Assembly (NCBI RefSeq): GCF_003711105.1
Contig: NZ_CP023865.1
Location: forward strand, 2,505,001 to 2,569,000
From: Actinoplanes teichomyceticus ATCC 31121
GTDB lineage: Bacteria > Actinomycetota > Actinomycetes > Mycobacteriales > Micromonosporaceae
Direction of reading: 5' to 3'
DNA length: 64,000 nt
Below are positions 44,902 through 54,758 of this stretch, in pieces. Within the stretch, counting starts at the first letter, position 1. Every line of letters begins with the position of its first letter. Position numbers and translations under genes: made by a program. The notes under the pieces are model-generated. The model had not been told where the DNA came from. It saw nothing but the letters and a program-made list of their open reading frames with translations, and did not search any database.

Positions 44902-47811
44902 ATGCCCGCACGACGCGGCCTGGCGTTGCTCGCCGCCGCCCTGCTGGCCGTGCCGCCCGCGCCCGGGGCCGCGCGCGCCGGCGAACCGCTGCCGTTCCGC
45001 GATCCGGCCCTTCCGCTCCAGGCCCGCATCGACGACCTGGTCGGCCGGCTCACCCTGCCGGAGAAGCTGTCGCTGCTGCACCAGTACCAGCCGGCCGTCC
45101 CGCGGCTGGGCCTGGCGGTGTTCAAGACCGGCACCGAGGCCCTGCACGGCGTGGCCTGGTCCAACGACCACGACGCCGGCGGCGCCAAGGTCGACGCGAC
45201 CGCGACGGTCTTCCCGCAGGCGGTCGGCCTGGCCAGCAGCTGGGACCCCGAGCTGCTGCGCCGGGTCGGCGCGGCGGTCGGCGACGAGGCCCGCGGGCTG
45301 CACGCGCAGGACCCCACGGTGTGGGGCCTGAACCTGTGGGCGCCGGTGGTCAACCTGCTGCGCGACCCGCGCTGGGGCCGCAACGAGGAGGGCTACTCGG
45401 AGGACCCGCTGCTGTCCGGGACGATCGCCACCGCGTACGGGCGGGGCCTGCAGGGCGACGACCCGCGGCACCTGAAGACCGCGCCCACCCTCAAGCACTA
45501 CGCGGCGTACAACAACGAGACCCGGCGCGACCAGACCTCGTCGGACGTGCCGCAGCGGGTGCTCAACGAGTACGACCGCACCCCGTTCCGGATCCCGCTG
45601 CAGGCCGGCGCCGCGACCGGGGTGATGGCCTCCTACAACCTGATCAACGGGCGCCCGGCCACCGTCGATCCGGACCTGGCCACCCTGGTCCGCGGGTGGA
45701 GCGACCAGCGGCTGTTCAACATCACCGACGCGTGGGCGCCGACCAACCTGACCGGCTCGCAGGGCTACTTCGCCACCCAGGCCGAGGCGGACGCCGCCGT
45801 GGTCGCGGCCGGACTGGACAGCTTCACCGTCGACAACATCGACGGCGAGCCGACCGTCGCCGCGCTGCGGCAGGCCCTCGACCGGGGGCTGCTCACCGAG
45901 CGGCAGGTGGACACCGCGGTCGGCGATGCGCTGAGCATCCGGTTCCGGCTCGGCGAGTTCGACCCGGACGGCGGCCCGTACGCGGACATCCCGCCGTCGG
46001 TCGTGGACAGCCCGGAACATCGCCGGCTGGCCCGGCAGGCCGCGGCCGAATCCATGGTGCTGCTGAAGAACAGCGGGAACGCGCTGCCGCTGCGCCCGGG
46101 CGGCTCGGTCGCGGTCGTCGGCCCGCTCGCCGACACGCTCCACACCGACTGGTACGGCGGACAGCTGCCGTACCGGGTGACCGCCCTCGACGGCATCGGC
46201 GGGCGCGCGGCCGCCACGTACTCCGGTGGCGCCGACCGGATCGCGCTCAGGGACGTGGCCACCGGCCGCTACGTGAGCGCCGCCGACCCGCAGGCGGTGG
46301 CCGCCACCGCGACCACGGCCGACGCCGCCGCCCAGTTCGACTCGGTGGACTGGGGCGACGGGGTCTCCACCCTGCGCAACGCCGCCACCGGCAGGTACCT
46401 CGGCTACGACGGGGGCCCGTTCGTCACCCGCGACGACGCGCCCACCGGCTGGTACGTCCAGCAACAGTTCAAGGTGGAGAAGCAGCCGGACGGCACGGTG
46501 GTGCTGCACTACGCCGGGTACGAGACGCAGGAGAGCTGGTTCGGCGCGAACACGTACGTGACCGTGGGCGCCGACGGCCGGCTCGCGCTGGGCGCGGCGA
46601 CCGCCGCCGGGGCCGCGCGCTTCACCAGGGAGGTGCTGGTCGACGGCGTGGCCGCGGCAGCCGCCGCCGCGCGGGGCAAGCAGGCCGCCGTCGTGGTGGT
46701 CGGGACCGACCCGTTCGTGGCCGGGCGGGAGGCGCACGACCGTACCGGCCTGTCGCTCGGCGCCCGGCAGCAGGCGCTGATCGAGGCGGTCCGGGCGGCC
46801 AACCCGCACACCGTCGTGGTGCTGCAGAGCGGTTACCCGGAGGCGATCACCTGGGCGCAGCGACACGTGCCGGGCATCGTCTGGACCACGCACGCCGGCG
46901 CGGAGACCGGCAACGCCCTGGCCGACGTGCTCTTCGGCGACGTCGACCCGGCCGGGCGGCTGACCCAGACGTGGTACCGGTCGGTCGCCGACCTGCCGGC
47001 CGACCTGACCCGGTACGACATCGTCAAGACCCGGCAGACGTACCAGTACAGCGCCGCGCGGCCGCTCTACCCGTTCGGCCACGGCCTGTCGTACACCAGC
47101 TTCGCCTACCGCGACCTGCGGGTGGCCGGTGACCGGGTCAGCGTGACCGTGACCAACACCGGCCGGCGGGCCGGGGCCGAGGTCGTGCAGCTCTATACCC
47201 ACCAGCGTGCCTCCCGGGACGTCACGGCCGCCAAGCAGCTGCGCGCCTTCCGCAAGGTGTCGCTGCGGCCGGGGCGCAGCACGACCGTCACGTTCCGGCT
47301 GACGCCGCGGGATCTGGCCCGGTGGGACGTCACCCGGCAGCGCTGGGTCACCGAGACCTCGGTGTACGACATCCTGGTCGGCTCGTCGTCGCTCGACATC
47401 CGGCAGCGCGCGACCCGCGCGGTGCGCGGCGAGACGATCCCGGCGCGGGACCTGTCCGTGCCGACCCGGGCGGAGACCTTCGACGACTACTCCGGAGTGC
47501 GCCTGCTGGACGAGAGCAAGACGAGCGGCACGGTGGTCGGCGCGACCGCCGCCGGCGACTGGGTCGCCTTCCGTGACGCGGCGCTGCGCGGCGGCCGGAC
47601 CCTGACGGTGCGGGCGGCGGGCGCCGGGACGGTGCAGGTCCGGGTGGGCTCGCCGACCGGGCCGCTGCTCGGCACGGCCACGGTGGGTGACACCGGCGGG
47701 ATCCATGCGTACGTCGAGACGCGCGCCCCGTTGTCGGCCGTGAGCGGCCGCCGGGACGTCTGTCTGGTGCTGAGCCCGGGCCTGCGGGTGGCCTCGTTCA
47801 GCATCCGGTGA
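44902..47811 (+). CDS. Secreted GH3 beta-glycosidase with beta-trefoil insertion and CBM-like tail
   Basis: A 969-residue exported enzyme. Signal peptide 1-27. The GH3 N-domain (about 35-370) has LKHYAAYNNETRR and the nucleophile Asp276 in NITDAWAPTN. The C-domain is interrupted by about 130 residues (445-575) resembling a fascin/ricin-type beta-trefoil (DVATGRYVSA, NAATGRYLGYD, VGADGRLALG). It resumes with VVVVGTDPFVAGREAHDRTG. A fibronectin-III-like region (about 735-835) and a CBM6-like terminal domain follow. It probably removes terminal beta-linked glucose or xylose outside the cell. Its promoter carries the LacI operator shared with the ABC operon. Confidence 0.88.
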   Translation: MPARRGLALLAAALLAVPPAPGAARAGEPLPFRDPALPLQARIDDLVGRLTLPEKLSLLHQYQPAVPRLGLAVFKTGTEALHGVAWSNDHDAGGAKVDATATVFPQAVGLASSWDPELLRRVGAAVGDEARGLHAQDPTVWGLNLWAPVVNLLRDPRWGRNEEGYSEDPLLSGTIATAYGRGLQGDDPRHLKTAPTLKHYAAYNNETRRDQTSSDVPQRVLNEYDRTPFRIPLQAGAATGVMASYNLINGRPATVDPDLATLVRGWSDQRLFNITDAWAPTNLTGSQGYFATQAEADAAVVAAGLDSFTVDNIDGEPTVAALRQALDRGLLTERQVDTAVGDALSIRFRLGEFDPDGGPYADIPPSVVDSPEHRRLARQAAAESMVLLKNSGNALPLRPGGSVAVVGPLADTLHTDWYGGQLPYRVTALDGIGGRAAATYSGGADRIALRDVATGRYVSAADPQAVAATATTADAAAQFDSVDWGDGVSTLRNAATGRYLGYDGGPFVTRDDAPTGWYVQQQFKVEKQPDGTVVLHYAGYETQESWFGANTYVTVGADGRLALGAATAAGAARFTREVLVDGVAAAAAAARGKQAAVVVVGTDPFVAGREAHDRTGLSLGARQQALIEAVRAANPHTVVVLQSGYPEAITWAQRHVPGIVWTTHAGAETGNALADVLFGDVDPAGRLTQTWYRSVADLPADLTRYDIVKTRQTYQYSAARPLYPFGHGLSYTSFAYRDLRVAGDRVSVTVTNTGRRAGAEVVQLYTHQRASRDVTAAKQLRAFRKVSLRPGRSTTVTFRLTPRDLARWDVTRQRWVTETSVYDILVGSSSLDIRQRATRAVRGETIPARDLSVPTRAETFDDYSGVRLLDESKTSGTVVGATAAGDWVAFRDAALRGGRTLTVRAAGAGTVQVRVGSPTGPLLGTATVGDTGGIHAYVETRAPLSAVSGRRDVCLVLSPGLRVASFSIR

Positions 47812-47940
47812 GACTCGCGGCGGGGAGCCGGATGGGAGCGGGCTCCCCGCCGCGACCCTGCGTGCGCGGGGCGTGATGGCGCGGGTGACTAGGATCGGCG
47901 GGGGGTAGCGGTCTTGGGCCGGGGTACATGGGGAGGCGCT

Positions 47941-48957
47941 GTGCCGACGATCAACGACGTCGCCCGGGCGGCCGGTGTGTCGCCCAGCACGGTGTCGTAC
48001 GTGTTGAGCGGCCGCCGCCCGATCTCCGCCGAGACCCGGGCCCGGGTGCAGGCCGCGATCGCCGAGCTCGGCTTCCACCCGCACGCCGGGGCGCGGGCGC
48101 TGGCCAGCAGCAAGACGAACGTGCTGGCCCTGGTGGCGCCGCTGCGGGTGGACGTCAACGTCCCGGTCATCATGCAGTTCGCCACGGCCGTGGTGACCGC
48201 GGCCCGCGCGCACAACCACGACGTGCTGCTGCTGACCAAGGACGAGGGCACCGCCGGGCTGGAGCGGGTGGCGCACAGCACCATGGTGGACGCGCTGATC
48301 CTGATGGACATCGAGCGCGACGACGTGCGCCTGCCGGCCATCCGCCGGCTCAAGCAGCCGTCGGTGCTGATCGGCCTGCCCGCCGACCATGCCGGCATCG
48401 CCTGTGTGGACCTGGACTTCGAGGCCGCGGCCGGAGCCGCGCTGCGGCATCTGGCCGGGCACGGGCACCGGCGGATCGGGCTGATCGGCCCGTCCCCGGC
48501 GGTCTACCGGCGGCAGACCACCTACGCCGACCGGTTCCTGGCCGGCTTCCTGCAGGCCTCGGCCGACCTGGGGATACGCACCGCGACCCACCCGTGTGAG
48601 CCGGGCGTCGAGGGGGTCCGGGCCGCGCTGGCCGATCTCGACACCGAGCTGCCCGGGCTCAGCGCCCTGGTGGTGCACAACGAGGAGGCGCTGCGGCCGC
48701 TGCTGGACCTGCTGCACGCGGCCGGGCGGCGGGTGCCGGAGGACATCTCCGTCGTGGCGATCTGCCCGCGGGACGTGGCGACCAGTATGCCGGTCGATCT
48801 GACCTCGATCGACATCCCGGCGCACGAGGTCGGCACGCTGGCCGTGGAGACCGCGATGCGGTTGCTGGACGGCCGCCGGGTGGAGTTCACCCGCCTGCTC
48901 GAACCGGGTCTGGTCGAGCGGGGCAGCTGCCGCGAAATCGCGCCGTCACACCGTTGA
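47941..48957 (+). CDS. LacI-family transcriptional regulator
   Basis: A 338-residue repressor. N-terminal LacI HTH (TINDVARAAGVSPSTVSYVL, then GRRPISAETRARV) and a periplasmic-binding-like sugar domain. The GTG start at 47941 follows ggggaggcgct. The three 14-base operators around it make it the obvious regulator of the glycosidase and transporter genes. It has no operator in its own upstream region, so it is perhaps expressed constitutively. Confidence 0.92.
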   Translation: MPTINDVARAAGVSPSTVSYVLSGRRPISAETRARVQAAIAELGFHPHAGARALASSKTNVLALVAPLRVDVNVPVIMQFATAVVTAARAHNHDVLLLTKDEGTAGLERVAHSTMVDALILMDIERDDVRLPAIRRLKQPSVLIGLPADHAGIACVDLDFEAAAGAALRHLAGHGHRRIGLIGPSPAVYRRQTTYADRFLAGFLQASADLGIRTATHPCEPGVEGVRAALADLDTELPGLSALVVHNEEALRPLLDLLHAAGRRVPEDISVVAICPRDVATSMPVDLTSIDIPAHEVGTLAVETAMRLLDGRRVEFTRLLEPGLVERGSCREIAPSHR

Positions 48958-48983
48958 CATCTCCAGCACCGGTTTCATAGCGT
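48954..48983 (+). promoter_or_regulatory. Promoter of the ABC transporter/alpha-xylosidase operon
   Basis: Consensus TTGACA at 48954-48959 overlaps the end of the LacI gene, with TAGCGT (48978-48983) 18 bases on. Two operators lie downstream of the expected start. Confidence 0.65.
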
Positions 48984-49000
48984 CTGCGGCAAGGCCGTTG

Positions 49001-49045
49001 TCGAAGCGCTTCGACATTTTCCGCGCGATTGTCGAAGCGCTTCGA
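49001..49045. promoter_or_regulatory. Tandem LacI operators before the ABC operon
   Basis: Two perfect copies of tcgaagcgcttcga, at 49001-49014 and 49032-49045, identical to the one before the GH3 gene. Centre-to-centre distance is 31 bases, about three helical turns, so two dimers could sit on the same face. Confidence 0.85.
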
Positions 49046-49097
49046 CCCCCTTCGCCGCTGCACCCACTCCTCGACCCAGTCCCCCTGGGAGGACGAC

Positions 49098-50399
49098 ATG
49101 TCTTTTTCGCGTCGCGGTCTGCTGGCCGGGGCAATCCTGACGACCGCCTCGCTGGCCCTGGGCGCCTGTGGTGGCGGCGGTGACTCCGGCGCCGACGCCA
49201 AGTCCCTCACCCTGTGGCACTACGAGGGGCCGACCAGCGCGATGGGCATCGCCTGGAACCGGGCGATCGAGATCTTCAAGCAGAAGCATCCCGGCGTCGA
49301 GGTGAGGTTCGAGGAGAAGAGCTTCGAACAGATCCAGCAGAACGCCCAGATGATCCTGAACTCCGACAGCGCGCCGGACATCCTGGAGTACAACAAGGGC
49401 AACGCGACCGCCGGCCTGCTCTCCAAGCAGGGCCTGCTGACCGACCTCAGCGACCAGGTCACCAGGTTCGGCTGGGACGCCAAGCTCAGCGGCAGCCTGC
49501 AGACCACCGCCAAGTACGACGACGACGGCATCATGGGCAGCGGCAAGTTCTACGGCGTGCCCAACTACGGCGAATATGTCATGGTCTATTACAACAAGGC
49601 GATGTTCGACCGGTACCAGATCGCCGTGCCGACCACACTCGACGAGTTCACCGCCGCGATGGACACCTTCGTCAAGAACAGGGTCACCCCGCTGGCCGTC
49701 GGCGGCGCGGAGTACCCGGCCCAGCAGATCTTCTACGAGCTGGCGCTGTCCCGGGCCGACCGCGCCTTCGTCGACGACTACCAGCTGTACAAGAACAAGG
49801 TCGACTTCACCGGCCCGGTGCTCAGCCACGGCGCGACCACCTTCGCCGACTGGGTGCGCAAGGGCTACGTCGGCAAGGACGCGGCCGGCATCAAGGCCGA
49901 GGACATGGGCGTCTCCTTCGAACAGGGCAGGTTCCCGATCCTGATCTCCGGCAGCTGGTGGTACGGCCGGTTCGCCAAGGAGATCAAGAACTTCGACTGG
50001 GGCACGTTCCTGTTCCCTGGCAACAGCCTGCACCCCGGCTCCAGCGGCAACCTCTGGGTGGTCCCGGAGAAGAGCAAGGCCAAGAGCCTGGCGTACGACT
50101 TTATCGACATCACCATGTCGAGCGAGGTGCAGAACCTGCTCGGCAACAGCGGCGGCGTCCCGGTCGCGGCCGACCCGGCGGCGATCACCGACGCCAAGAA
50201 CAAGGAACTGATCGAGAACTTCAACAAGATCTCCACCGCGGACGGCCTGGCGTTCTACCCGGACTGGCCGGCCCCGGGCTACTACGACGTGATGGTCGCC
50301 GGCGTGCAGGGCCTGATCAACGGCTCGAAGACCCCGCAGGCGTTCCTCGACGAGGTGGCCAAGCCGTACCAGGAGAACCTGGCCGACCTGGGCAAGTGA
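49098..50399 (+). CDS. ABC transporter sugar-binding lipoprotein
   Basis: A 433-residue extracytoplasmic solute-binding protein (family 1). Signal with a twin-arginine-like SRRGLLAGAIL and lipobox ALGAC (cysteine near residue 24). Binding-protein signatures include NSDSAPDILEYNKG and GKFYGVPNYGEYVMVYYNKAMF. It would deliver an oligosaccharide to the two permeases encoded next. An ATPase gene is missing; such importers usually share MsiK. A tgggagga ribosome-binding site precedes the ATG at 49098. Confidence 0.92.
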   Translation: MSFSRRGLLAGAILTTASLALGACGGGGDSGADAKSLTLWHYEGPTSAMGIAWNRAIEIFKQKHPGVEVRFEEKSFEQIQQNAQMILNSDSAPDILEYNKGNATAGLLSKQGLLTDLSDQVTRFGWDAKLSGSLQTTAKYDDDGIMGSGKFYGVPNYGEYVMVYYNKAMFDRYQIAVPTTLDEFTAAMDTFVKNRVTPLAVGGAEYPAQQIFYELALSRADRAFVDDYQLYKNKVDFTGPVLSHGATTFADWVRKGYVGKDAAGIKAEDMGVSFEQGRFPILISGSWWYGRFAKEIKNFDWGTFLFPGNSLHPGSSGNLWVVPEKSKAKSLAYDFIDITMSSEVQNLLGNSGGVPVAADPAAITDAKNKELIENFNKISTADGLAFYPDWPAPGYYDVMVAGVQGLINGSKTPQAFLDEVAKPYQENLADLGK

Positions 50400-50460
50400 C
50401 CCCGGCGTGGGCGGCGGGGCGACCCGCCGCCGGCGCCCGGTGCGGAAAGGATCTCCCCGG

Positions 50461-51360
50461 ATGGCCGGCAACAGCAACACCCGCAGCCGCGGTTACGGGC
50501 TCTACCTCATCCCCGGGATCATCGCCTCGACCGCGGTGATCGTCGTCCCGCTGGTGATGACCGTCTACATCAGCTTCACCCGGTGGACCGGCATCGGCAG
50601 CCCTCGCTGGATCGGTGCCGACAACTACACCCGGCTGTTCGCCGACGCCAACTTCTGGGCCTCGTTCGGGCACATCATCCTGCTCATCGTCGCGATGGCG
50701 GTGGTGCCTACCCTGCTGGGCCTGGTGCTGGCCGCGGTGCTGTTCGACCACGTCGCCAAGCACTTCGGCGACCGCTGGGCCGCGGTGCTGCGCTCCGGGT
50801 ACTACCTGCCGCAGGTGCTGCCGGTCGCGGTCACCGGCATCATCTGGGGCTGGATCCTGCACCCGAGCTACGGCGCGCTGAACAAGATCATGGATGCGGT
50901 CGGGCTCGGCTCGCTGACCCGCAACTGGCTCGGCGACCCGAAGTACGCGCTGTACAGCGTGATGGCCGTGATGATCTGGTTCCAGCTCGGCTACCCGGTG
51001 GTCATGTTCATGTCCGGCCTGCAGCGCATCGACCCGGAGCTGTACGAGGCGGCCGACCTGGACGGCGCCACCTGGTGGCAGCGGTTCCGGAGGATCACCG
51101 TCGCGATGATCCGGCCGGAGCTGTACGTGGTGCTGGTGACCACCACCATCGCCTCGCTGAAGATCTTCGGGCAGATCTTCGTGCTCACCCGCGGCGGGCC
51201 GAGCAACGCGACGTTGGTGCCGTCCTACTTCGCGTACAAGAACTTCTTCGAGAAGGCCCAGGTCGGGTACGGCTCGGCGATCGCCACGGTGCTCACCGTC
51301 CTGATCGTCGTGCTCGCCGTCGTCTTCCTGCGGCTGCAGAACCGTGCCGAGCGGAGCTGA
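50461..51360 (+). CDS. ABC transporter sugar permease (MalF-type)
   Basis: A 299-residue inner-membrane permease with six predicted helices. The EAA loop that contacts the ATPase is EAADLDGATWWQRFRRITV. It starts about 60 bases after the binding-protein gene. With the next permease it forms a heterodimeric channel. Confidence 0.92.
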   Translation: MAGNSNTRSRGYGLYLIPGIIASTAVIVVPLVMTVYISFTRWTGIGSPRWIGADNYTRLFADANFWASFGHIILLIVAMAVVPTLLGLVLAAVLFDHVAKHFGDRWAAVLRSGYYLPQVLPVAVTGIIWGWILHPSYGALNKIMDAVGLGSLTRNWLGDPKYALYSVMAVMIWFQLGYPVVMFMSGLQRIDPELYEAADLDGATWWQRFRRITVAMIRPELYVVLVTTTIASLKIFGQIFVLTRGGPSNATLVPSYFAYKNFFEKAQVGYGSAIATVLTVLIVVLAVVFLRLQNRAERS

Positions 51361-51364
51361 ACGC

Positions 51365-52243
51365 ATGACCGTCACCGCTACGCGCACCCCGTCGCGCGCC
51401 CCGGCGAAGCCGTCCTTGCGGGAGCGGCACCCCGGCCGCTTCCTGGTGCTGGCCCTCCTGCTCGTCCTGCTGCTGCTGATGGTCGCGCCGCTACTGGTCG
51501 TCGCGGTCAACGCGGTCAAGAGCCCGGCCGACTACGCGTCCAACGGCCCGCTGTCGGTGCCCACCCACCTGCACTGGGACGGCATCGTCGACTTCTGGAA
51601 CCGGGTCGACTTCGGGCTCAAACTCCTCAACAGCTTCATCACCAGCCTGGTGGTGGCGGTGCTGGGCGTGGTCCTCTCGGTGCTCAACGCCTACGCGCTG
51701 GGCATCGGCCGGGTCCGGGGCCGTGCCTGGTTCCTGGTCTTCTTCCTGGTCGCCAACCTGCTGCCGCAGGAGGTGCTGGTCTACCCGCTGTACTACCTGT
51801 CGAAGCAGATCGGCCTCTACGACAGCCTGTTCTCGATCATCATCATCTTCACCGTCATCCAGAGCGCGTTCGGCACCTACCTGCTCACCTCGGTCTACAC
51901 CGAGTTCCCCCGGGAACTGCTGGACGCCGCCTCGGTGGACGGCGCCGGGAAGTGGCGGGCACTGTGGCGGGTGGTGGTCCCGGTCAGCCGGCCGACCCTC
52001 GCGGTGCTGTTCACGTTCTTCTTCATCTGGACGTGGAACGAGTTCTTCCTGCCCCTGATCTTCCTGATCTCCAACGACAACCAGACCGTCCCGGTGGCGC
52101 TCGGCGTGCTGCAGAGCGACCGGATGATGGACGCCACGACCACCAGCGCCTCCGCGCTGATCGGCATCGCCCCGGCGATGGTCTTCTTCCTGATCTTCCA
52201 GCGGACCCTCACGCGCGGCATCGCCGCCGGCGCCATCAAGTGA
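51365..52243 (+). CDS. ABC transporter sugar permease (MalG-type)
   Basis: A 292-residue permease with a polar N-terminal tail and six helices. EAA loop: LLDAASVDGAGKWRALWRVV. The start is four bases after the previous stop (ATG at 51365), implying coupling. Confidence 0.92.
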   Translation: MTVTATRTPSRAPAKPSLRERHPGRFLVLALLLVLLLLMVAPLLVVAVNAVKSPADYASNGPLSVPTHLHWDGIVDFWNRVDFGLKLLNSFITSLVVAVLGVVLSVLNAYALGIGRVRGRAWFLVFFLVANLLPQEVLVYPLYYLSKQIGLYDSLFSIIIIFTVIQSAFGTYLLTSVYTEFPRELLDAASVDGAGKWRALWRVVVPVSRPTLAVLFTFFFIWTWNEFFLPLIFLISNDNQTVPVALGVLQSDRMMDATTTSASALIGIAPAMVFFLIFQRTLTRGIAAGAIK

Positions 52244-52261
52244 CCCAGGAGAAGGACTGCC

Positions 52262-54550
52262 ATGAAGTTCACCGACGGCTACTGGCGCAAGCGCGACGGC
52301 CTGACCGTGCTGCACCCCGCGCACTACCAGGACAGCACCCCGGGACCCGGCTCGCTGACCGTCTACGCCGCCACCAAACGCATCCGCGACCGGGGCGACA
52401 CCCTGGACGCGCCGCTGATCACCGTCACCCTCACCGCCCCGATGGCCGACGTCATCCGGGTCACCGTCGAGCACTTCCAGGGCGCGCGCCCCCGCACCCC
52501 GGCCTTCGAGATCGCCGCGAAGGACGTGGACGTCACCGTCGACGCGGCGTCGTTCACCTCCGGCGCGCTGACCGCGCGGGTCAGCACCGGCGACGACTGG
52601 GCCCTCGACTTCCTCGCCGACGGCCGGCGGATCACCGGCAGCGGCTGGAAGGGCATCGGCATCGTCGACGGCCCGGACGGACCGTTCGTCCACGAGCAGC
52701 TCGACCTCGGTGTCGGCGAGCTCGTCTACGGCCTCGGCGAACGCTTCGGCCCGCTGGTCAAGAACGGGCAGAGCATCGACATCTGGAACGAGGACGGCGG
52801 CACCAGCAGCGAGCAGGCGTACAAGAACGTCCCGTTCTACCTCACCAGCGGCGGGTACGGCGTGCTGGTCGACCACCCCGGCCGGGTCTCCTTCGAGGTG
52901 GCCTCCGAGATGGTCACCCGCACCCAGTTCAGCGTCGCCGGGCAGAGCCTGTCGTACCTGGTCATCCACGGCCCCACCCCGGCCGACGTGATCCGCAGGT
53001 ACACCGCGCTGACCGGCCGGCCCGCGCTGCCGCCGGCCTGGTCCTTCGGCCTCTGGCTGACCACGTCGTTCACCACCTCCTACGACGAGGAGACGGTGAA
53101 CAGCTTCATCGACGGGATGGCCGAACGGGACCTGCCGCTGAGCGTGTTCCACTTCGACACGTTCTGGATGCGCGAGTTCCACTGGTGCGACTTCGAGTGG
53201 GACACCCGGATCTTCCCGGACCCGGCCGGGATGCTGAAACGCCTCGCCGACCGGGGGCTGCGGGTATGCCTGTGGATCAACCCGTACATCGCGCAGCGGT
53301 CGCCGCTGTTCGCCGAGGGCCGCGACAACGGCTACCTGGTCAGGACCGTGGACGGCGACGTCTGGCAGTGGGACCGCTGGCAGGCCGGCATGGCTCTGGT
53401 CGACTTCACCAACCCGGCGGCCCGGCAGTGGTACGCGGCGAAACTGCGGGCGCTGGTCGACATGGGCGTCGACGCGTTCAAGTCCGACTTCGGCGAGCGC
53501 ATCCCGGTCGACGGCATCGTCTGGCACGACGGCTCCGACCCGGAGCGGATGCACAACTACTACACCCAGCTGTACAACCAGGTGGTCTTCGACGTCCTGC
53601 GAGACAGCCGCGGCGAAGGCGAGGCGGTGCTGTTCGCCCGCTCGGCCACCGTCGGCGGCCAGAAGTTCCCGGTCCACTGGGGCGGCGACAACACCGGCAA
53701 CTTCGCCTCGATGGCGGAGAGCCTGCGCGGCGGGTTGTCGCTGATGTCGTCCGGCTTCGGCTTCTGGAGCCACGACATCGGCGGCTTCGAGGGGCTGCCC
53801 GACCCGGTGGTCTTCAAACGCTGGGTGGCGTTCGGGCTGCTCTCCTCGCACAGCCGGTTGCACGGCAGCAAGTCGTACCGGGTGCCGTGGAACTTCGACG
53901 AGGAGGCGGTGGACGTGCTCCGCTTCTTCACGCACCTGAAGTACCGGCTGATGCCGTACCTGTACGGCGCGGCCCGGGAGGCGCACCTGTCCGGGCTGCC
54001 GGTGATGCGCCCGATGGCGGTGGCGTTCCCGGACGACCCGGCCGTGGCCTACCTGGACCGGCAGTACATGCTCGGCGGCGACCTGCTGGTGGCGCCGGTC
54101 TTCGACGCCGGTGGCGACGTGCGGTACTACGTCCCGGCCGGGCGCTGGACGAGCTACCTGACCGGCGAGGTCGTGCAGGGCCCGGGCTGGGTGCGCGAGA
54201 CGCACGGCTTCCGCAGCGTCCCGCTGCTGGTCCGGCCGGGGGCGGTGATCCCGGTCGGCGCCCGGCAGGACCGCCCGGACTACGACTACCGCGACGGCGT
54301 CACGCTGCGGTTGTACGCGCCCGCCGAGGGCCGTACGGCCGTGGTCGTCCCCGGCCCGTCCGGCGCCGACACCGTCTTCACGGTCGTCCGCGAGGGCGCC
54401 CAGCTGCGGATCGGCCGCAGCGGCGAGGCGCTGCCGTGGAACGTGCGGCGGGGTGACGAGGTCACCGAGCTGGCCGCCGACCAGGACAGCTGCACCCTCA
54501 CCCTCAGCGGTTCGCGGAACCCTTCCGGTTCTGCCTCGCGGCCGCGGTAG
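52262..54550 (+). CDS. yicI: Alpha-xylosidase (GH31, YicI-like)
   Basis: A 762-residue intracellular glycoside hydrolase family 31 enzyme closely resembling YicI alpha-xylosidases. The nucleophile is Asp409 in FKSDFGERIP and the acid/base is Asp476 in HWGGDNTGN. HDIGGFEG and the opening KFTDGYWRKRDGL are typical of the group. It has no signal peptide. YicI releases xylose from isoprimeverose (xylosyl-alpha-1,6-glucose), which suits cleavage of oligosaccharides brought in by the adjacent transporter. It begins 18 bases after the permease gene, and gaggagaaggac lies before the ATG. Confidence 0.93.
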   Translation: MKFTDGYWRKRDGLTVLHPAHYQDSTPGPGSLTVYAATKRIRDRGDTLDAPLITVTLTAPMADVIRVTVEHFQGARPRTPAFEIAAKDVDVTVDAASFTSGALTARVSTGDDWALDFLADGRRITGSGWKGIGIVDGPDGPFVHEQLDLGVGELVYGLGERFGPLVKNGQSIDIWNEDGGTSSEQAYKNVPFYLTSGGYGVLVDHPGRVSFEVASEMVTRTQFSVAGQSLSYLVIHGPTPADVIRRYTALTGRPALPPAWSFGLWLTTSFTTSYDEETVNSFIDGMAERDLPLSVFHFDTFWMREFHWCDFEWDTRIFPDPAGMLKRLADRGLRVCLWINPYIAQRSPLFAEGRDNGYLVRTVDGDVWQWDRWQAGMALVDFTNPAARQWYAAKLRALVDMGVDAFKSDFGERIPVDGIVWHDGSDPERMHNYYTQLYNQVVFDVLRDSRGEGEAVLFARSATVGGQKFPVHWGGDNTGNFASMAESLRGGLSLMSSGFGFWSHDIGGFEGLPDPVVFKRWVAFGLLSSHSRLHGSKSYRVPWNFDEEAVDVLRFFTHLKYRLMPYLYGAAREAHLSGLPVMRPMAVAFPDDPAVAYLDRQYMLGGDLLVAPVFDAGGDVRYYVPAGRWTSYLTGEVVQGPGWVRETHGFRSVPLLVRPGAVIPVGARQDRPDYDYRDGVTLRLYAPAEGRTAVVVPGPSGADTVFTVVREGAQLRIGRSGEALPWNVRRGDEVTELAADQDSCTLTLSGSRNPSGSASRPR

Positions 54551-54758
54551 GGCGGGGTGCGGGTAGATCAGCCGGGATCGGTGGCCGGGCGGGTAGCGGA
54601 CAGCCCGGCCACCGATACCCGCGACGGTGCCCTTGGCGGTCACTTCACCGCGGTCTCGTGTTACCCAGCTCACCATGATCCGGATGTCACAGACGGGCGG
54701 TCAGGGGTCTCTCATCACGTGTCATCAGGAAGGTCCGGTGACGGAAGGAGCAAAGACG

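Noticed and set aside
44740..48825. A 1,361-residue minus-strand frame opposite the GH3 and LacI genes
   Set aside because: It is antisense to two well-supported genes; its sequence shows the valine/arginine/histidine bias of a shadow frame.
54551..54758. Riboswitch or small RNA in the gap after the alpha-xylosidase
   Set aside because: No conserved core or stable hairpin stood out; it probably contains only the promoter of the ABM-like gene.
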